Shown: positions 33,322-44,480 of the stretch, in pieces | How the letters are laid out: every line of letters begins with the position of its first letter | How positions within the stretch are numbered: the stretch's first letter is position 1 | From: Tetrapyrgos nigripes | Lineage: Eukaryota; Basidiomycota; Agaricomycetes; Agaricales; Campanellaceae | Reading direction: 5' to 3' | DNA: 64,000 bases | Assembly: GCA_013368315.1 (NCBI GenBank) | Contig: JAACJM010000060.1 | Span: 248,001 to 312,000, forward strand | Made by a program: the position numbers and the translations under genes | The notes under the pieces: generated by a model | Told to the model about the DNA's origin: nothing | Databases searched by the model: none | What the model saw: the letters and a program-made list of their open reading frames with translations, nothing else

Positions 33322-35811
33322 TTAAGCCGTCTCACCAACGTCCATCTCCTCAGTCTTCCCACCCAGCACACCCACAGCTGGAATGACCACACCAGCAGCG
33401 ATCAAAGCTGCTTCATCATCTCCTGCAGCTCCAGGAACCTGAACCGGGACCACGTCACTCAGTTCTCCTCCCTCAAATCCTTCAGCACCACCTTCCAGAC
33501 CTCCAGCCAAACTGGGTCCATTAGGACCGACAGCGCTCATCGGTGTGTTTCCGTTGCCGTGTTTCCTAGTACCAGAGGCGCCTTGAGGGCCTGAACGAGG
33601 AGGGTTGGCACAACGGTCTTTACCGTGTGCAATACGGAGGTTGGCGTATTCTGGTTTGTTTTTGATACCATCGATGGCTTTGATGGCGTTGGAGATGTTA
33701 GTGAAGTTGACGAAGGCGCAGTTCCTAGATGACATGGTGCAAGGTCAGTGTCACGCCATGATAAAGATCAGGAGAAATACTCGAAGGAAGAAGGCGAAGC
33801 AACTAAATCGGTAAGGAAAAAATAACACTCACTTCTCCTTCAAGAAATTAACCAATTCGATATCCCCATACTCTCCAAAGTCCCTCTTGAGTCTCTCCTC
33901 CGTGAAAGTCTCAAAGTCTTCAATGTTCCCTATGTAAACGTTCCTGGTCGCCCCCGAATGAACAGCCAAAGCCAACGTGGGTGGCAACGGGCCAGAATTT
34001 TTGCCCCAACCGATCTTTAGGCGACGGTTGTTAAGGGTCATACCCTGGTACGAGGCAACCTGGAAGAAGGTAAAGGCGGCGGCGGGGTCGACGAAGGTTA
34101 CGAACTAATGGAAAGGATCAGCATATGGTCTACCGGTGCAACAGAAACGTAGACTCACAGCGATATGCTTATCCTGCATGTACCTTATACTCTGCAATAC
34201 ACCTCCCCTGATCGCATTACACAGATCTTCCGTCGTCGTCTCAGGGTGGATGTTACCCAGATAAACCGTCCTATTCACACCCTGACCAACACCACCCATA
34301 CCAACAGCGTTAGCAGCAGCCATAGCCTGGCTCAACGCATCAGCACTTCCAAAAGGTGCATAAGGAGTGAAAGGCGATGCGACGACTGGTCCGTTGGAAG
34401 CTCCACCAATGCCTGGTTGAGGAGAGGCTGCTGCTGCTGCTGCGGCCGCCGCGGCAGATTGAGCAACGAGGGACTGGGCAGCAGCGGCTTGAGCTTGCTG
34501 GGCGGCAGCTTGTTGAGATTTGGGGATATATGCGCAACGGTCTTTACCATAGTTGACGCGTTTACCACTCCAGCCGGGTTCGGAGGGTAATTGGGCAACG
34601 ACCTATAATTGTCTCACATCAAAAAAAGGCGCATATATGGGGGTAAATAGGGCAAACGAACCTTGTTGGCAATAGCGATACTCAAAAAGTGAACAAACCC
34701 AATGTTCTTATCCCTGACGATCTTGACTTGATCAATCAACCCGAATTTGCTCAGCTCGTCTCGCAACTGTTCCTCAGTCATATTTTCGTCCAAACCTCCA
34801 ATGTAAACGTTCCTGCTGGCGTTGCTCTGTGTGATGGACAACGCAACCTGGGCAGGGACAGGCGAGGGCTTTCCCCATCCGATTTTGAGTTCCTGACCGT
34901 GCAACGACAGTTTCTTGATTGTTGCGTCTGCGTGGAAGGCAGCGGCGGTCTGGCCGTCCAAGAAGGACAAGAACACGCAAGATTTTTCGGGGAGCACTCG
35001 AATGGATTCGAGAGGACCAAAGTGTACGAGGTTGAGCAACTCGTCAACAGAGGCTGTCGCAGGGAGGTTGCCGACGTAGACAGTACGTCCAGTAGCGTTG
35101 TTGGCACCCATAGCAGAGAGCATAATGGGTGAGTAAGCGCTCTGAGGACCTGCGGTGGCCGAGTTGGGGATTTGGAGAGAAGGAAGACGTTGCTAAGGAG
35201 AAAATTAGGGTCAGGAAGGACGTGAGCGAAAGATGAGACGGATGGGCGCACCTGAGTAAAGTTCATTTGACCAGAGTACGGGAAACCGCCGACCATGTTC
35301 ATTCCGGGGATACCCATGCCCATCATGTTGTAAGACCCGAAACCGCCGTAGGCGGGTGTGCCACTGGGACTGGGGGCGGGTTGCCCCTGCTGTTGTTGGA
35401 AGGAAGCAGAGGCAGTGTTTGGGCTCATTTGAGGACCCATGGCAGAGCCATTGGTTTGGGTATTGATGGATAAAGAAGGCGTAGAGTAGAGAGGGCTGCC
35501 GTTGAAACCAGAATTGGACGGGGATGTGTTGAACCCGGTCTGGTTGATGGAGGCCTGAGGGCCGTAGCCATAGTTGGCATAGACGTCCCGCTGGGTAGCA
35601 GAATTGGGCGGGCTGGAATTTTGAGGGAAGGTGGGTGACCAACGGGCCTTTTTAGCATCAGGGCCTCCAACGGTGTCCATAGACCGCTAGAGGGCGGAAA
35701 AAATGAGAAAAAAAGCGGGAAAAAGAGGGAAACGGGACGTACCTTCATCATGTCGAGGTCAAAGGAGTAAGAAGGGTATTGGGAAGCAAAGGCTGTCTGG
35801 GAGTCGTCCAT
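33322..35811 (-). CDS. Four-RRM RNA-binding protein of the Nrd1/Mrn1 type
   Basis: Six exons: 35811..35743, 35686..35252, 35192..34662, 34602..34159, 34104..33833 and 33724..33322; introns are 54-108 nt, every phase fits, giving 717 residues. A Gln/Ser/Asn/Gly-rich N-terminus of ~200 residues is followed by four RRMs with clear RNP2 strands: RTVYVGNLP (~204), RNVYIGGLD (~285), RTVYLGNIH (~455) and RNVYIGNIE (~540). RNP1-like strands include IGFVHF, FVTFVD and CAFVNF. A poly-Ala/Gln linker separates RRM2 and RRM3, and the tail is Gly/Val-rich. Fission yeast Nrd1/Msa2 and budding yeast Mrn1 share this four-RRM plan; they bind mRNAs controlling differentiation and mitochondrial or cell-wall functions. 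The assignment rests on architecture. Confidence 0.88.
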
Positions 35812-37706
35812 GGAGGGAAGAGAAAGGAGGAGAAAAAAAGAGAGATAACGGACGAAGGGGGCAAAATGGAGAAAGGACCGTTAGAAAAGGGTAAATTTGG
35901 AGAGAGCGTAGTGTTTTCGCAAAAGAGTGTGGAGGTGAAAAGACACGCACAAGAAGAAAAGTGCGATATATAAAATATCCAGGAAAACGAACAAAAACGT
36001 CCTACTCTAAGAGACCAAGGCCCTTCGGCTTTCCAATTATCAAATCTCACGCCTACCCGGATTTTCATTTTCCGCCAAAAATTCATAAAAATTTCAAAAA
36101 AATTGGCTGTTTCAATGGTACACTGCCCAGTGTTCCTTCTGCCCCTTCTGAGACAAACTGAGGAAGGAGAGGCCAGCAGGACCACCCATTCTCTTTATTT
36201 GCCACAGGTGGTGCAGCCAAACTCACAATATTGATCCGACGTTGTCAGTTCGGGTATTGTGTTCTGCCACGTCCCAACGCTTATCAGCTGACAACCGTGG
36301 CCCGGTCCTCTCCAGCTCCCTCCGACTGACGACAGCGATCGATACACCAGGGACCTCAGTAGATTTCTTCAAGCTCTTCAAGCTTGAAGACTTGTGCTAT
36401 GGAACGTGCAAACCTGTGCAAACTCAAAGCAAGTCTACAAGGTTAAAGCGTCAAAGGGCCCAGGCCGCCGAGTCTGTCACTCACTGTCAGGGAAGCAGCC
36501 GCCTTGACTTCAACCTCCCACTCCCAGCAAATGGAGTATACACGGGTCCTGGCAGTAGTCGGCTCGCTTAGCTTCTTTCTGAAATAAGAGAGACACCTTC
36601 TGACACCTTCCGGGATGCCACCTCCGCCGGGTATACAGTGAACCACTCATCTCAAAACTTCCGAGCGTCTTGGTATCGGGAGCTCAAGCGCTCAAGCTCG
36701 GATACTCGTTTTGATCTCTGGATCTCCAAACAGTATCTGGTCAACTTACTTCAAATAATCCTGAATATGTCCTTACACTGAAACGAACGAGATTTACTCA
36801 GTTTCCATTGTCTCAAACGAGGTGCTTAGGCCTGTAGACGTAGACTTGCCAGGCGCTGAGTGACCCTCGTAGTCGACATATGGGAAAAAATCATCTACCA
36901 ATTGCAATGCGCGCGCTCCGAAGCTCCGAGTTGGTTTACCCGATATGTATTCGTAGCGATATTTCCGACCATTCAATACCTTCAACTTGAACTTTGAAGG
37001 CGGAGGAGTCAAGGTCTTCATGGTGTTTCTACTAAGTATAAATCTTCTGAAGCCATTGTCGAGGAGTGGGACTGTATTTATTCTCAAGTTCTCGTCAAAG
37101 CTTAATATAGCACGCATATGGAGACGTGGGCGTTAACACGAGGAGAATCTACTTCGCACTACTCTATGGCCGCTGTATGTAGGATGTCCTGAGCTTGGAT
37201 CAATGAAGGTTATCGAGTCTCGTGAAGCCGCGGTAAGAAGAGGATTGGTGAGGAGGCGACAACTAAAAGATTCAGCAGAATTATTAGTAGTGTCATGATG
37301 AAATCTCAACCGTCGAGTGTTCATAATTGTAGATCACTGGCAAATCTCATGACCTCAAGGGGACAAAAAGAGACCGTCGTCGCTGGTGTAATCAGTAAGA
37401 TCATGAGGAGTCGTAAGGGTTGTAGGGGTCGTAATAGTCGATATTAAGAAGTAAGAAAACACTAAAAAGAAAGGAAGAAAGCGTAATGGAGAACAAAGGC
37501 AGCTATGAAGTAGCAAAACGACGAAAAACACAAGCAGAACAGGATGAAAACAATGATCGAGAAAAATGATCGAAGCGGCTGAAAGCGAGAAAGAGCACGA
37601 TTGAAGATACATAGGAAAGAACTGAGACTAATGAAGGAAAATGAGTAAAAGTGGAAAAAGAAAAGAGACGAGCAGATAAAGGCCAAAAGGTACACGACTC
37701 AGGGGA

Positions 37707-37863
37707 AAAAGAAAATAAGAAGGGCATAGAGAATCGAGATATATGAAAGCCACTAGCAGAAAGATGATCAGGGAGGACATTTGGTCGGTGAACGGAGAAA
37801 AGAAAATAAGAAGGGCCTAGAGATATATGAAAGTCACTAGTAGCAGAAAGATGATCAGGGACG
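37707..37863. repeat. Tandem duplication, unit about 91 bp
   Basis: AAAAGAAAATAAGAAGGGC begins at 37707 and again at 37798. Both copies continue through atatatgaaag, cactag and agcagaaagatgatcaggga with a few substitutions and small indels; the second copy is shorter. It lies in purine-rich non-coding DNA. Confidence 0.8.
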
Positions 37864-38109
37864 CGAGACACGTAGGCGTAAAATCGATGAACGGAATGAC
37901 AACGTTTAACCCTGTCATCTGTTCAGAAGTAGTTCTATGAGAGACCTCGAGCTCGTAACCGTAACTTCTCAAGCCACCCTCAAGCTGCAAGTCAAGCTAC
38001 TTTCTGCCTTGACCGTGACGATCGCGACGCACGCGTACTTTAAGTGCAGCGTCATGATCAAGCCCTGTAGAAGTACATGGGAGACTGAGAGCCTTACAGT
38101 CCACAGGCA

Positions 38110-38330
38110 GAGGACTTGCCCGATACTGAGGGGGGGTAGGGATACGAGTAGGTCGAGCCAGGACCACTCCATCCTTGGCCAGGCATGGGTCTCGACGACA
38201 TGGTAGGCGCCACCACAGCCATATTATGATGCTGAACGTAACCTAACCATCATCAGTGGACGTTAATGGACTCACGGCATCTGGCCTGGGGCGTATTGCA
38301 TGCTTGGATCCGGGTATGTAAATAAAGACT
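38110..38330 (-). pseudogene. Possible C-terminal fragment of a Gly/Pro/Tyr-rich protein
   Basis: The minus strand reads SMQYAPGQM, then an intron-like stretch (GTGAGT...GGTTAG), then YVQHHNMAVVAPTMSSRP with MPGQGWSGPGSTYSYPYPP. The two pieces look like the low-complexity C-terminus of a regulatory protein, but the splice phase is off by one and no upstream exons were found. It is a fragment at best. Confidence 0.3.
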
Positions 38331-38965
38331 GCCCTTACGAGAAGTAACGACGCCCTCATCGGTTTAGGTACCGTAACTTAACTGGACGCGTCAAAATTTG
38401 ACTCAGTAGAGTCGGGACGTGTCAGTGTGCTCACTTAGATATTTTTGTCTTTGTCTTATTTAACTTGTCCTTGACAGAAAATGTCAAGTCAATGCCGTTC
38501 CAACAGTCATCGTCCATCCTCAGACTGACGACGCGCAGTAGTGGAAAAATGAAGCCATTCTAGACAACCGGGTCGATGCCGGCCTGTACTACTCGCACCT
38601 ATCAGGTGAACGCTGAACTAGGTACTACTAAGACCTTAGATCTTATTCTATAAACTATAAGAAAGCATTAGAGTACCCGAGCTAGTAAATCTACATACAG
38701 TGAAAACGAATGAATGGATATTTTGGATATCATTGGTATGCAAGTAGTTGAGTATACCAACCAGTCCGTGAGTCAAACAGAGTCCCAAACAAGTACAGCC
38801 AAAGATTGTCCGGTGCAGAAGGTACGAGTACCGAGAAAGCGAAGAGAGAGTCGGGTGGGTAGACGATGTCAGTAGCGATGAGGAAGGGCAATGGGGAGCA
38901 ACCGGATTATAGATATGCACATAGATAGTCAAGAAAGCTAAAGGAAAGGAAAGGTTGGTTTATTG

Positions 38966-40509
38966 CTATGACAGTAGGACGTCCGATATGTCGAGTATTT
39001 GTCGCCTTTGTCGAGAGCCTTCACATGTCTGAGTATGTGAAGGGGATGTCCGTTGAGAAACGAGAATAGAGTCCACTTCTACCTCGTCTCCCGATACTGA
39101 AGGAAGGTGCATCTCCAGCACCGAATATTTCCATGAGCTCCTACGAGGTCTGCGTGCGGGTTGATGCGACAACTGTTCCCGATTAGCTTCTGTTAGAGAT
39201 GCCCAGTCTCCATGATTCCACTGCAAAGCAGTGTCAATGAATGTACGGAAACAGAGAATAGAGAAAAAGGACGCTGATCAGTGACCGTTCACAGCTCGTT
39301 TGAGTCTAGTGCTTACATATGCTATTTCCCAGTGATCCCTCCCAGGACGTCGGAAACGGACTTGCACTAAGAGTTCGTCGTCTTCGGCGCATATAGGCAG
39401 CTCCAGGACTGTTTCTTGAAATGGTGCAACGAATATTCCAACAAAATCAAAAATTGAAGAGTCACCATTCGTCAGGGGTTCCTCCTCTACTTCATGAGTG
39501 CCAAGGAGTCCACTACACAAGGTAAAAAAACCGCGTGTTAAGGTTAAGTGCATACGATGAATATCAAGCCAGGCACGCACCTCATCGGAATCTGATCCCT
39601 CTTCGTCATCCCGTTCTCATCACCATTGTTCTCAATCACCTGGCTCTGCACCCTAAACGGCTGGCAACCCAGTCGACTCTCGTCGATCTGCCCAATGTCA
39701 TTGACACAAGAGTCAATGGTATTATCCTCCGGACCACTATTCCCTCTTGTGATCGTATACGCAGGATAAACCACAAAAAGAGCCATTATCCCTAGCATCA
39801 CCAATATCAGGGCAGAAATATTGACAATGCCCCTAGTAGAAATACGATCTGGGTGTTGGTCCAATTTGGGATTGTGGAATTCATCGTCGTCGAAGTCGAC
39901 GTCGTCAGGGGTAGGATCGTAAGCGTAAGCGATGACACCGCGGTCGGACATGGTACTGTAGTTGGAGGGGTATTTTGAGTCGGACGAGAGGGATATGATG
40001 GAATCGCCTGAACTGGAGACTACGGAACTGCGGTCGTGAGGTCCACGAATTGGAGGAGGGAGTCCGAGTTCACCAGGTGCGTCTGCGAGACGGTAGAGTA
40101 CCATGGATGAAGCGCGTGAAGAACGCATGGAAAGGGCACGGACGTCTTCAGAAGCGACACGAGGGAAATTAGGGCGCGCAATAGGTCGGTTTGGGCCGAA
40201 AAGAGGCGGTGAGCTTGAAGGGGAGGGGTTCAATGGTGATGACACGAAACCCTTTGATGACGCGGAGAGAAGTTCTGATGATTGATTTCGGTATAAGGGA
40301 GAGGGTGTGGGAGAAGGACGTGGATCGCCAGAATTTGAGTCGTCCGAGGAGGAACGGGTCGAGGATGATGTTTCCAGCAGGCGGGTTTGAGGGGAAGGTG
40401 ACGAGGGCATAGAGGAATCAGCAAGTGGGTGGCTGTCTTTAGGCTCTGCAGACCGCACACGACTGCTTGCATCAGGGGCAGTGATATTGGCCATCGGGAT
40501 GGTGTTCAT
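38966..40509 (-). CDS. Type II membrane protein resembling the Kre6/Skn1 anchor region, no GH16 domain
   Basis: Three exons, 40509..39581, 39512..39317 and 39220..38966, have introns of 68 nt (GTGCGT...TGTAG) and 96 nt (GTAAGC...TGCAG), giving 459 residues. The start MNTIPMANITAPD is preferred over an upstream in-frame ATG at 40800. About 240 Ser/Pro-rich residues, with acidic PDDVDFDDDEFHNP, precede a single transmembrane helix (IVNISALILVMLGIMALFVVY). This N-terminal layout, including the TRGIVN...YP boundary, is like fungal Kre6/Skn1 beta-1,6-glucan synthesis proteins. However, the luminal part is only ~150 residues and contains none of the GH16 motifs. It may be a derived or truncated family member. 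The similarity is limited to the anchor, so the function is uncertain. Confidence 0.6.
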
Positions 40510-41308
40510 CGGCTGGTCAACGCGGGCATAGGTTTCTTGCAGGGATGAAGAATTGTCGCAGAAAGGGGGCAGACAGTCGCCGTAATCTGCACTACTGCAC
40601 AAGTCGACTAGACGAGTGCTGAGCACGACTTTTTTTCTAGGCACGGGGGGTGACACGACAAGATCGGTGAAAGTTGTGCAGACGCATGAGAGCAATAAAT
40701 ATAGTCGGCAATAAACCTCAGACTTACGGAACGTATCACCCGACTTTCGATGAATGTATGGATAAGGGAAGCAGATCCGTAACGGCATATAGAGTTTCAC
40801 AATGCGGCCTTCTCGAGGCCGTGACAGTTTTGCGGAGTTTTGCGGTCAAAGCTGCTTCAGATCACTTTTGGAATTGGACATGTAGCGGTGACAAATGCTG
40901 GTCTATCGCAGCGTTTGTGAAAAAAGCCTTGATTCGCGGACGAAGAGGAAAGTGGTACACTCAGGGTCGACCCACTCTAGCGTCGAAGGTCTAAAGGCCT
41001 AGACTTTGATGGAACCGAAATAGAGAAACCAGACGTCAAAGACAAGACACTTATAAGTCAAGACCTCCCGAAGTACCAGAGACCAGATATCGATCCAGCA
41101 GTGAAAGCAAGCTAAGCAAGGCTTACTCGAGAATGCAGTGAATGAAAGAGGAAAGACGTCAGTGTCAACAATGACACCAACCAGTCGCGTGCTTGACATT
41201 GCACTTCACAGCGACCACCACACTATCCGTTCACTTCGGTCAACATCTCTTCTAAACCTTTCCGTAGCCGATAATTTGTGATAATCACAACTTGGATAGC
41301 ATATATGC
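40510..41308. other. Divergent promoter region
   Basis: This 800-bp region lies between the minus-strand membrane-protein gene and the plus-strand sugar transporter. A minus-strand open frame continues from the membrane-protein gene up to 40800 and may be leader. I see no other gene and no clear TATA element. Confidence 0.4.
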
Positions 41309-43846
41309 ATGGTAAGTGACAGCTCAAGCACTTCAAAAGTCCGTGCTCATCGTCATACCTGCAGACGAGTCTAGGTAGAAACGAGACCAGCTATGCTCCC
41401 GTCCAAGCTTCCGAAACCGAGACTCTGCTAAGTTCAAGACAATCTACGCAGACAACATCACACGGCGGCCACTTCATCTTCCATAAAGATGGATCGTATT
41501 CGTATAACTATGGACCCACAGGCCTCAAGGGTCTAACTCACAACTACTACGCTCTTCTATGCGCAGTGTTTGCTAGCATTGGAGGACTCAGTTTTGGTTA
41601 TGATCAAGGAGTGGTGCGTCTCATAATTTGCTTATAACTAGTCTTTCGCGCTCATTAGCACCCAGATAGCAAATGTACTCGTCATGAAGGATTTCCTGGC
41701 ACGATGGCCTATAACGCCATTACAAGAAGGAACGATCAGTTGAGTCTATCCTTACCGTACCAGAACTTCATTCTTATGACAAGATTTGAGATAGCTGCGG
41801 TCCTAGAGCTGGGCGCTCTCATTGGTGCATTACTCACCGGTATCTTCGCTGATCGTTGGTCGAGAAGACAAGCCATTTTCTTCGCTTGCTGTACGCGTTT
41901 CTTTGGCTTCGAAGGATTCCTCTTTAACGTCCTTTCCGTGCATTAGTGGTGTTCTGCATCGGTGCATTGTTCCAATGCGCAGCCCAAACATTCAGTCAAC
42001 TCTTCATTGGACGCGCTGTAGGAGGTATCGGTGTTGGTGCACTTAGGTGAGCTCTAGCTTGCTTTGGACTCATTTCGTCACTAACTGTCTCGACTGCACA
42101 CGACAGCGCCCTCTCTCCTTTATATATGGCCGAAATTAGTCCACCGGAGGTCAGAGGTTCACTCATGGCGCTGGAACAATTTTCTATCGTGCTCGGTGTT
42201 GTAGTTGGGTTTTGGCTTGGTTTTTTTACTAGAAACAGTGAGTATGGCGCATATGCTGTCTGATTCGTAGGTACTAACGCGCATACATATTCTGTTTCAC
42301 AGTTCCAAGTTCCGCATCCTGGCGTATCCCTCTAGCTGCACAACTCGTTCCGGGTATTATCCTTTTGGTTGGCTGCGCGTTTCTTCCAGCATCTCCTAGG
42401 CTTTTAATGTTACACGGCAGGAATGAAGATGCGAAGAAGAATCTAGCAAAGCTGAGACTAAGGACGTTGGAGGAGGCAGAAGACGATCCGTTGATTCAGG
42501 TATACCCTGTCTCTCGCGTTTCATGTCAGAAGGCTCATATATGCGGACTTCTCTACCTAGATCGAGCTCTTGGAAATGCGGGTAGAAGCTCTCATGATCC
42601 ACCGTACACTCGGCACCGCAGAAGATTCGAAAGTAGGAAGCCTATCAAGCGAGCTGAGGGCTTGGAAACGGCTTTTCGGGAAGAAATACCGTGATAGGAC
42701 GATGGTTGGGGTGCTGATGATGGTCTTTCAACGTGCGTCCTTTCACAATTTCTCGCCGTCATGTTTTAACGTCCGTGTTGCAGAATGGGTCGGCATCAAT
42801 GCTTTATTATACTACGGTCCTACTTTGATTAGGAGCCTTGGACTAACCGACGAAACGGCCACGCTGCTGGCGTCTGGAGGCGTTGGAATCGCACAATTTC
42901 TCGCATGTTTACCGGCTATCGTCTTCATTGACAAGTGGGGTATGTTTGGCTCGCCGTCTTCGTAGCTGCGGCATCTGCTGACCGGACTTTGATAACTTGT
43001 ACCATGCTGATAGGAAGGAAACCGTTATTACGAGGTGGAAGTGCAGTCATGGCGTTATCTCATTTCTCCATTGCTATCCTTGTAAGATTGACCGAGCTTG
43101 CAACACGTTACAAGACCTTACAATCTGTGCAGATCTCTCTTTTCTCGGATAATTGGACAAATAATTCCGCTGCCGCTTGGGCTGCGATTGGGTGAGTACC
43201 AAGGCATACCTTGTTCTTTTACCAGCGTGTCGCTGACGCTTGTTTGAAAGATGTATATACGTCTTCACTGCCGCATACGGTATCTCGCTCGGGCCAATCG
43301 GTTGGGTTCTTCCTAGTGAGGTCTTCCCGTCGTCGATGAGGAGTAAAGGTGTAGCATTAAGTACGGCGTCGAACTGGGTTAACAACTGTGCGTAAAATAC
43401 TGCGTTGTTGACTTCCTTGTCAGCCCTCGTTGAGCGTTTGTTCTGACAATCGACTCACAGTCATCGTTGGCCTAATCACTCCAATCTCGGTCGACTACTC
43501 TCCCTCTGGGACGTTCATGATATTTGCTGTAGCGGCATTCCTATCATATCTATGGTCGACATATCTGGTCCCGGAGACGGCAAATGTTTCGCTGGAGGAG
43601 ATTGATAAGGTTTTCAAGTCGTCTGCCGGGAGGGAAGAGAGTGTTTTGAAGAGACAGGTGAGCACAATTTTTCTATACCCTCCATATGTTGTGACCAGGC
43701 TGTGGCTGCTGCTGTGCCGGAGATATCTCGAGAAAGTTCTGACCTTGATGCTTGTTTGTGCTTTTTACTTACAGATTGAAGAGGATATTGGCTTGAGAGA
43801 TGTTGTGAGGGGTTTTGCAGTTGAGTTCCAGACCGAGGAAGACTGA
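41309..43846 (+). CDS. MFS sugar transporter (12 TM, sugar porter family)
   Basis: Imports sugars across the plasma membrane by proton symport or facilitated diffusion. Fourteen exons: 41309..41311, 41365..41613, 41666..41738, 41795..41890, 41947..42046, 42107..42237, 42303..42499, 42561..42732, 42784..42939, 43014..43081, 43133..43191, 43251..43387, 43461..43657 and 43775..43846; all phases fit, giving 569 residues. The first coding exon is only the ATG (ATG|GTAAGT), giving MTSLGRNETS. Family signatures are present: GGLSFGYDQGV in TM1, ADRWSRRQA in loop 2-3, IGRAVGGIGVGAL, SPPEVRGSL, QQWVGINALLYYGP in TM7, DKWGRKPLL in loop 8-9, LPSEVFPSSMRSKG and PETANVSLEEID. The N- and C-termini are hydrophilic and cytosolic. 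The gene is intact. Confidence 0.95.
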
Positions 43847-44480
43847 CATACACTGAAGGGGTTTTGCTATATATAAGTACATGGGGTATATTCTTACTTA
43901 CTACCGGGCTGGTATATTATCAGATTCTGAACAGAAATACTGTTCTTACAATAGGTTCATGATAATGCTTACAGTTCACTTAACTGGTCAACGGGTTCTC
44001 TGGCTCTGAGTAAAATGGTTATTGGTGAATGCTACCTTGTACATATGAGAACCAGAATACAAAGTCTTCCGTGTAGAGGCCATGTACGCAGCCATAGGTA
44101 GTTGCGTAGTTCTCGGCAAAATTTATCGACCCAATGATGCCCTTTCCTCATGCAGCGTCCCTCGACGAGCCAGCCCGTCGAAAAAATGTCCGCCTGGGAC
44201 CATTGACAAGTCGCTACCATTTTCAGTTTGAGTTGGTGTGTAGCCATAGTCTCCCCTAGGCTGACTCAACGGCTCACAAGCTCGCTTACTAGAGTCTGCT
44301 AAAACTCGCGCCGCGTCATCAGTACCTCATGGCCAGCCCTCGGGCTTTTCCTCTTTGGTCGTATCTCCGTATATCGAAAAGTCAGGTGATTGCTGGAAGA
44401 GGTTTCGCTTTGCGCGACTGTTTGTTTAGTGCAGCACTGTATCGTACTTACATGTCTCGCTAATCCATACCTTTCTAATT
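43847..44480. other. Intergenic region
   Basis: This is 3' sequence of the transporter followed by the upstream flank of the DUF6589 pseudogene. No gene or recognisable element terminus was found; a search for inverted repeats matching sequence near 57.1 kb by eye gave nothing. Confidence 0.4.

Larger units (their letters stand above)
35812..38965. other. Gene-poor region with low-complexity sequence
   Basis: The part nearest 35812 is the promoter and leader of the Nrd1-like gene (purine-rich, then AT-rich around 36060..36110). A minus-strand frame of 107 codons (36794..37117) has ordinary composition (LLDNGFRRFILSRNTMKTL) but no recognised family. The stretch 37355..37870 is purine-rich and yields artefactual opposite-strand ORFs. 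A tandem duplication and a possible gene fragment are listed separately. Confidence 0.5.

Noticed and set aside
34165..35132. Plus-strand ORFs over the RRM gene
   Set aside because: Antisense to well-supported RRM exons.
37355..37871. Hydrophobic minus-strand ORFs resembling multi-pass membrane segments
   Set aside because: Low-complexity purine tract read on the opposite strand; includes a tandem duplication.
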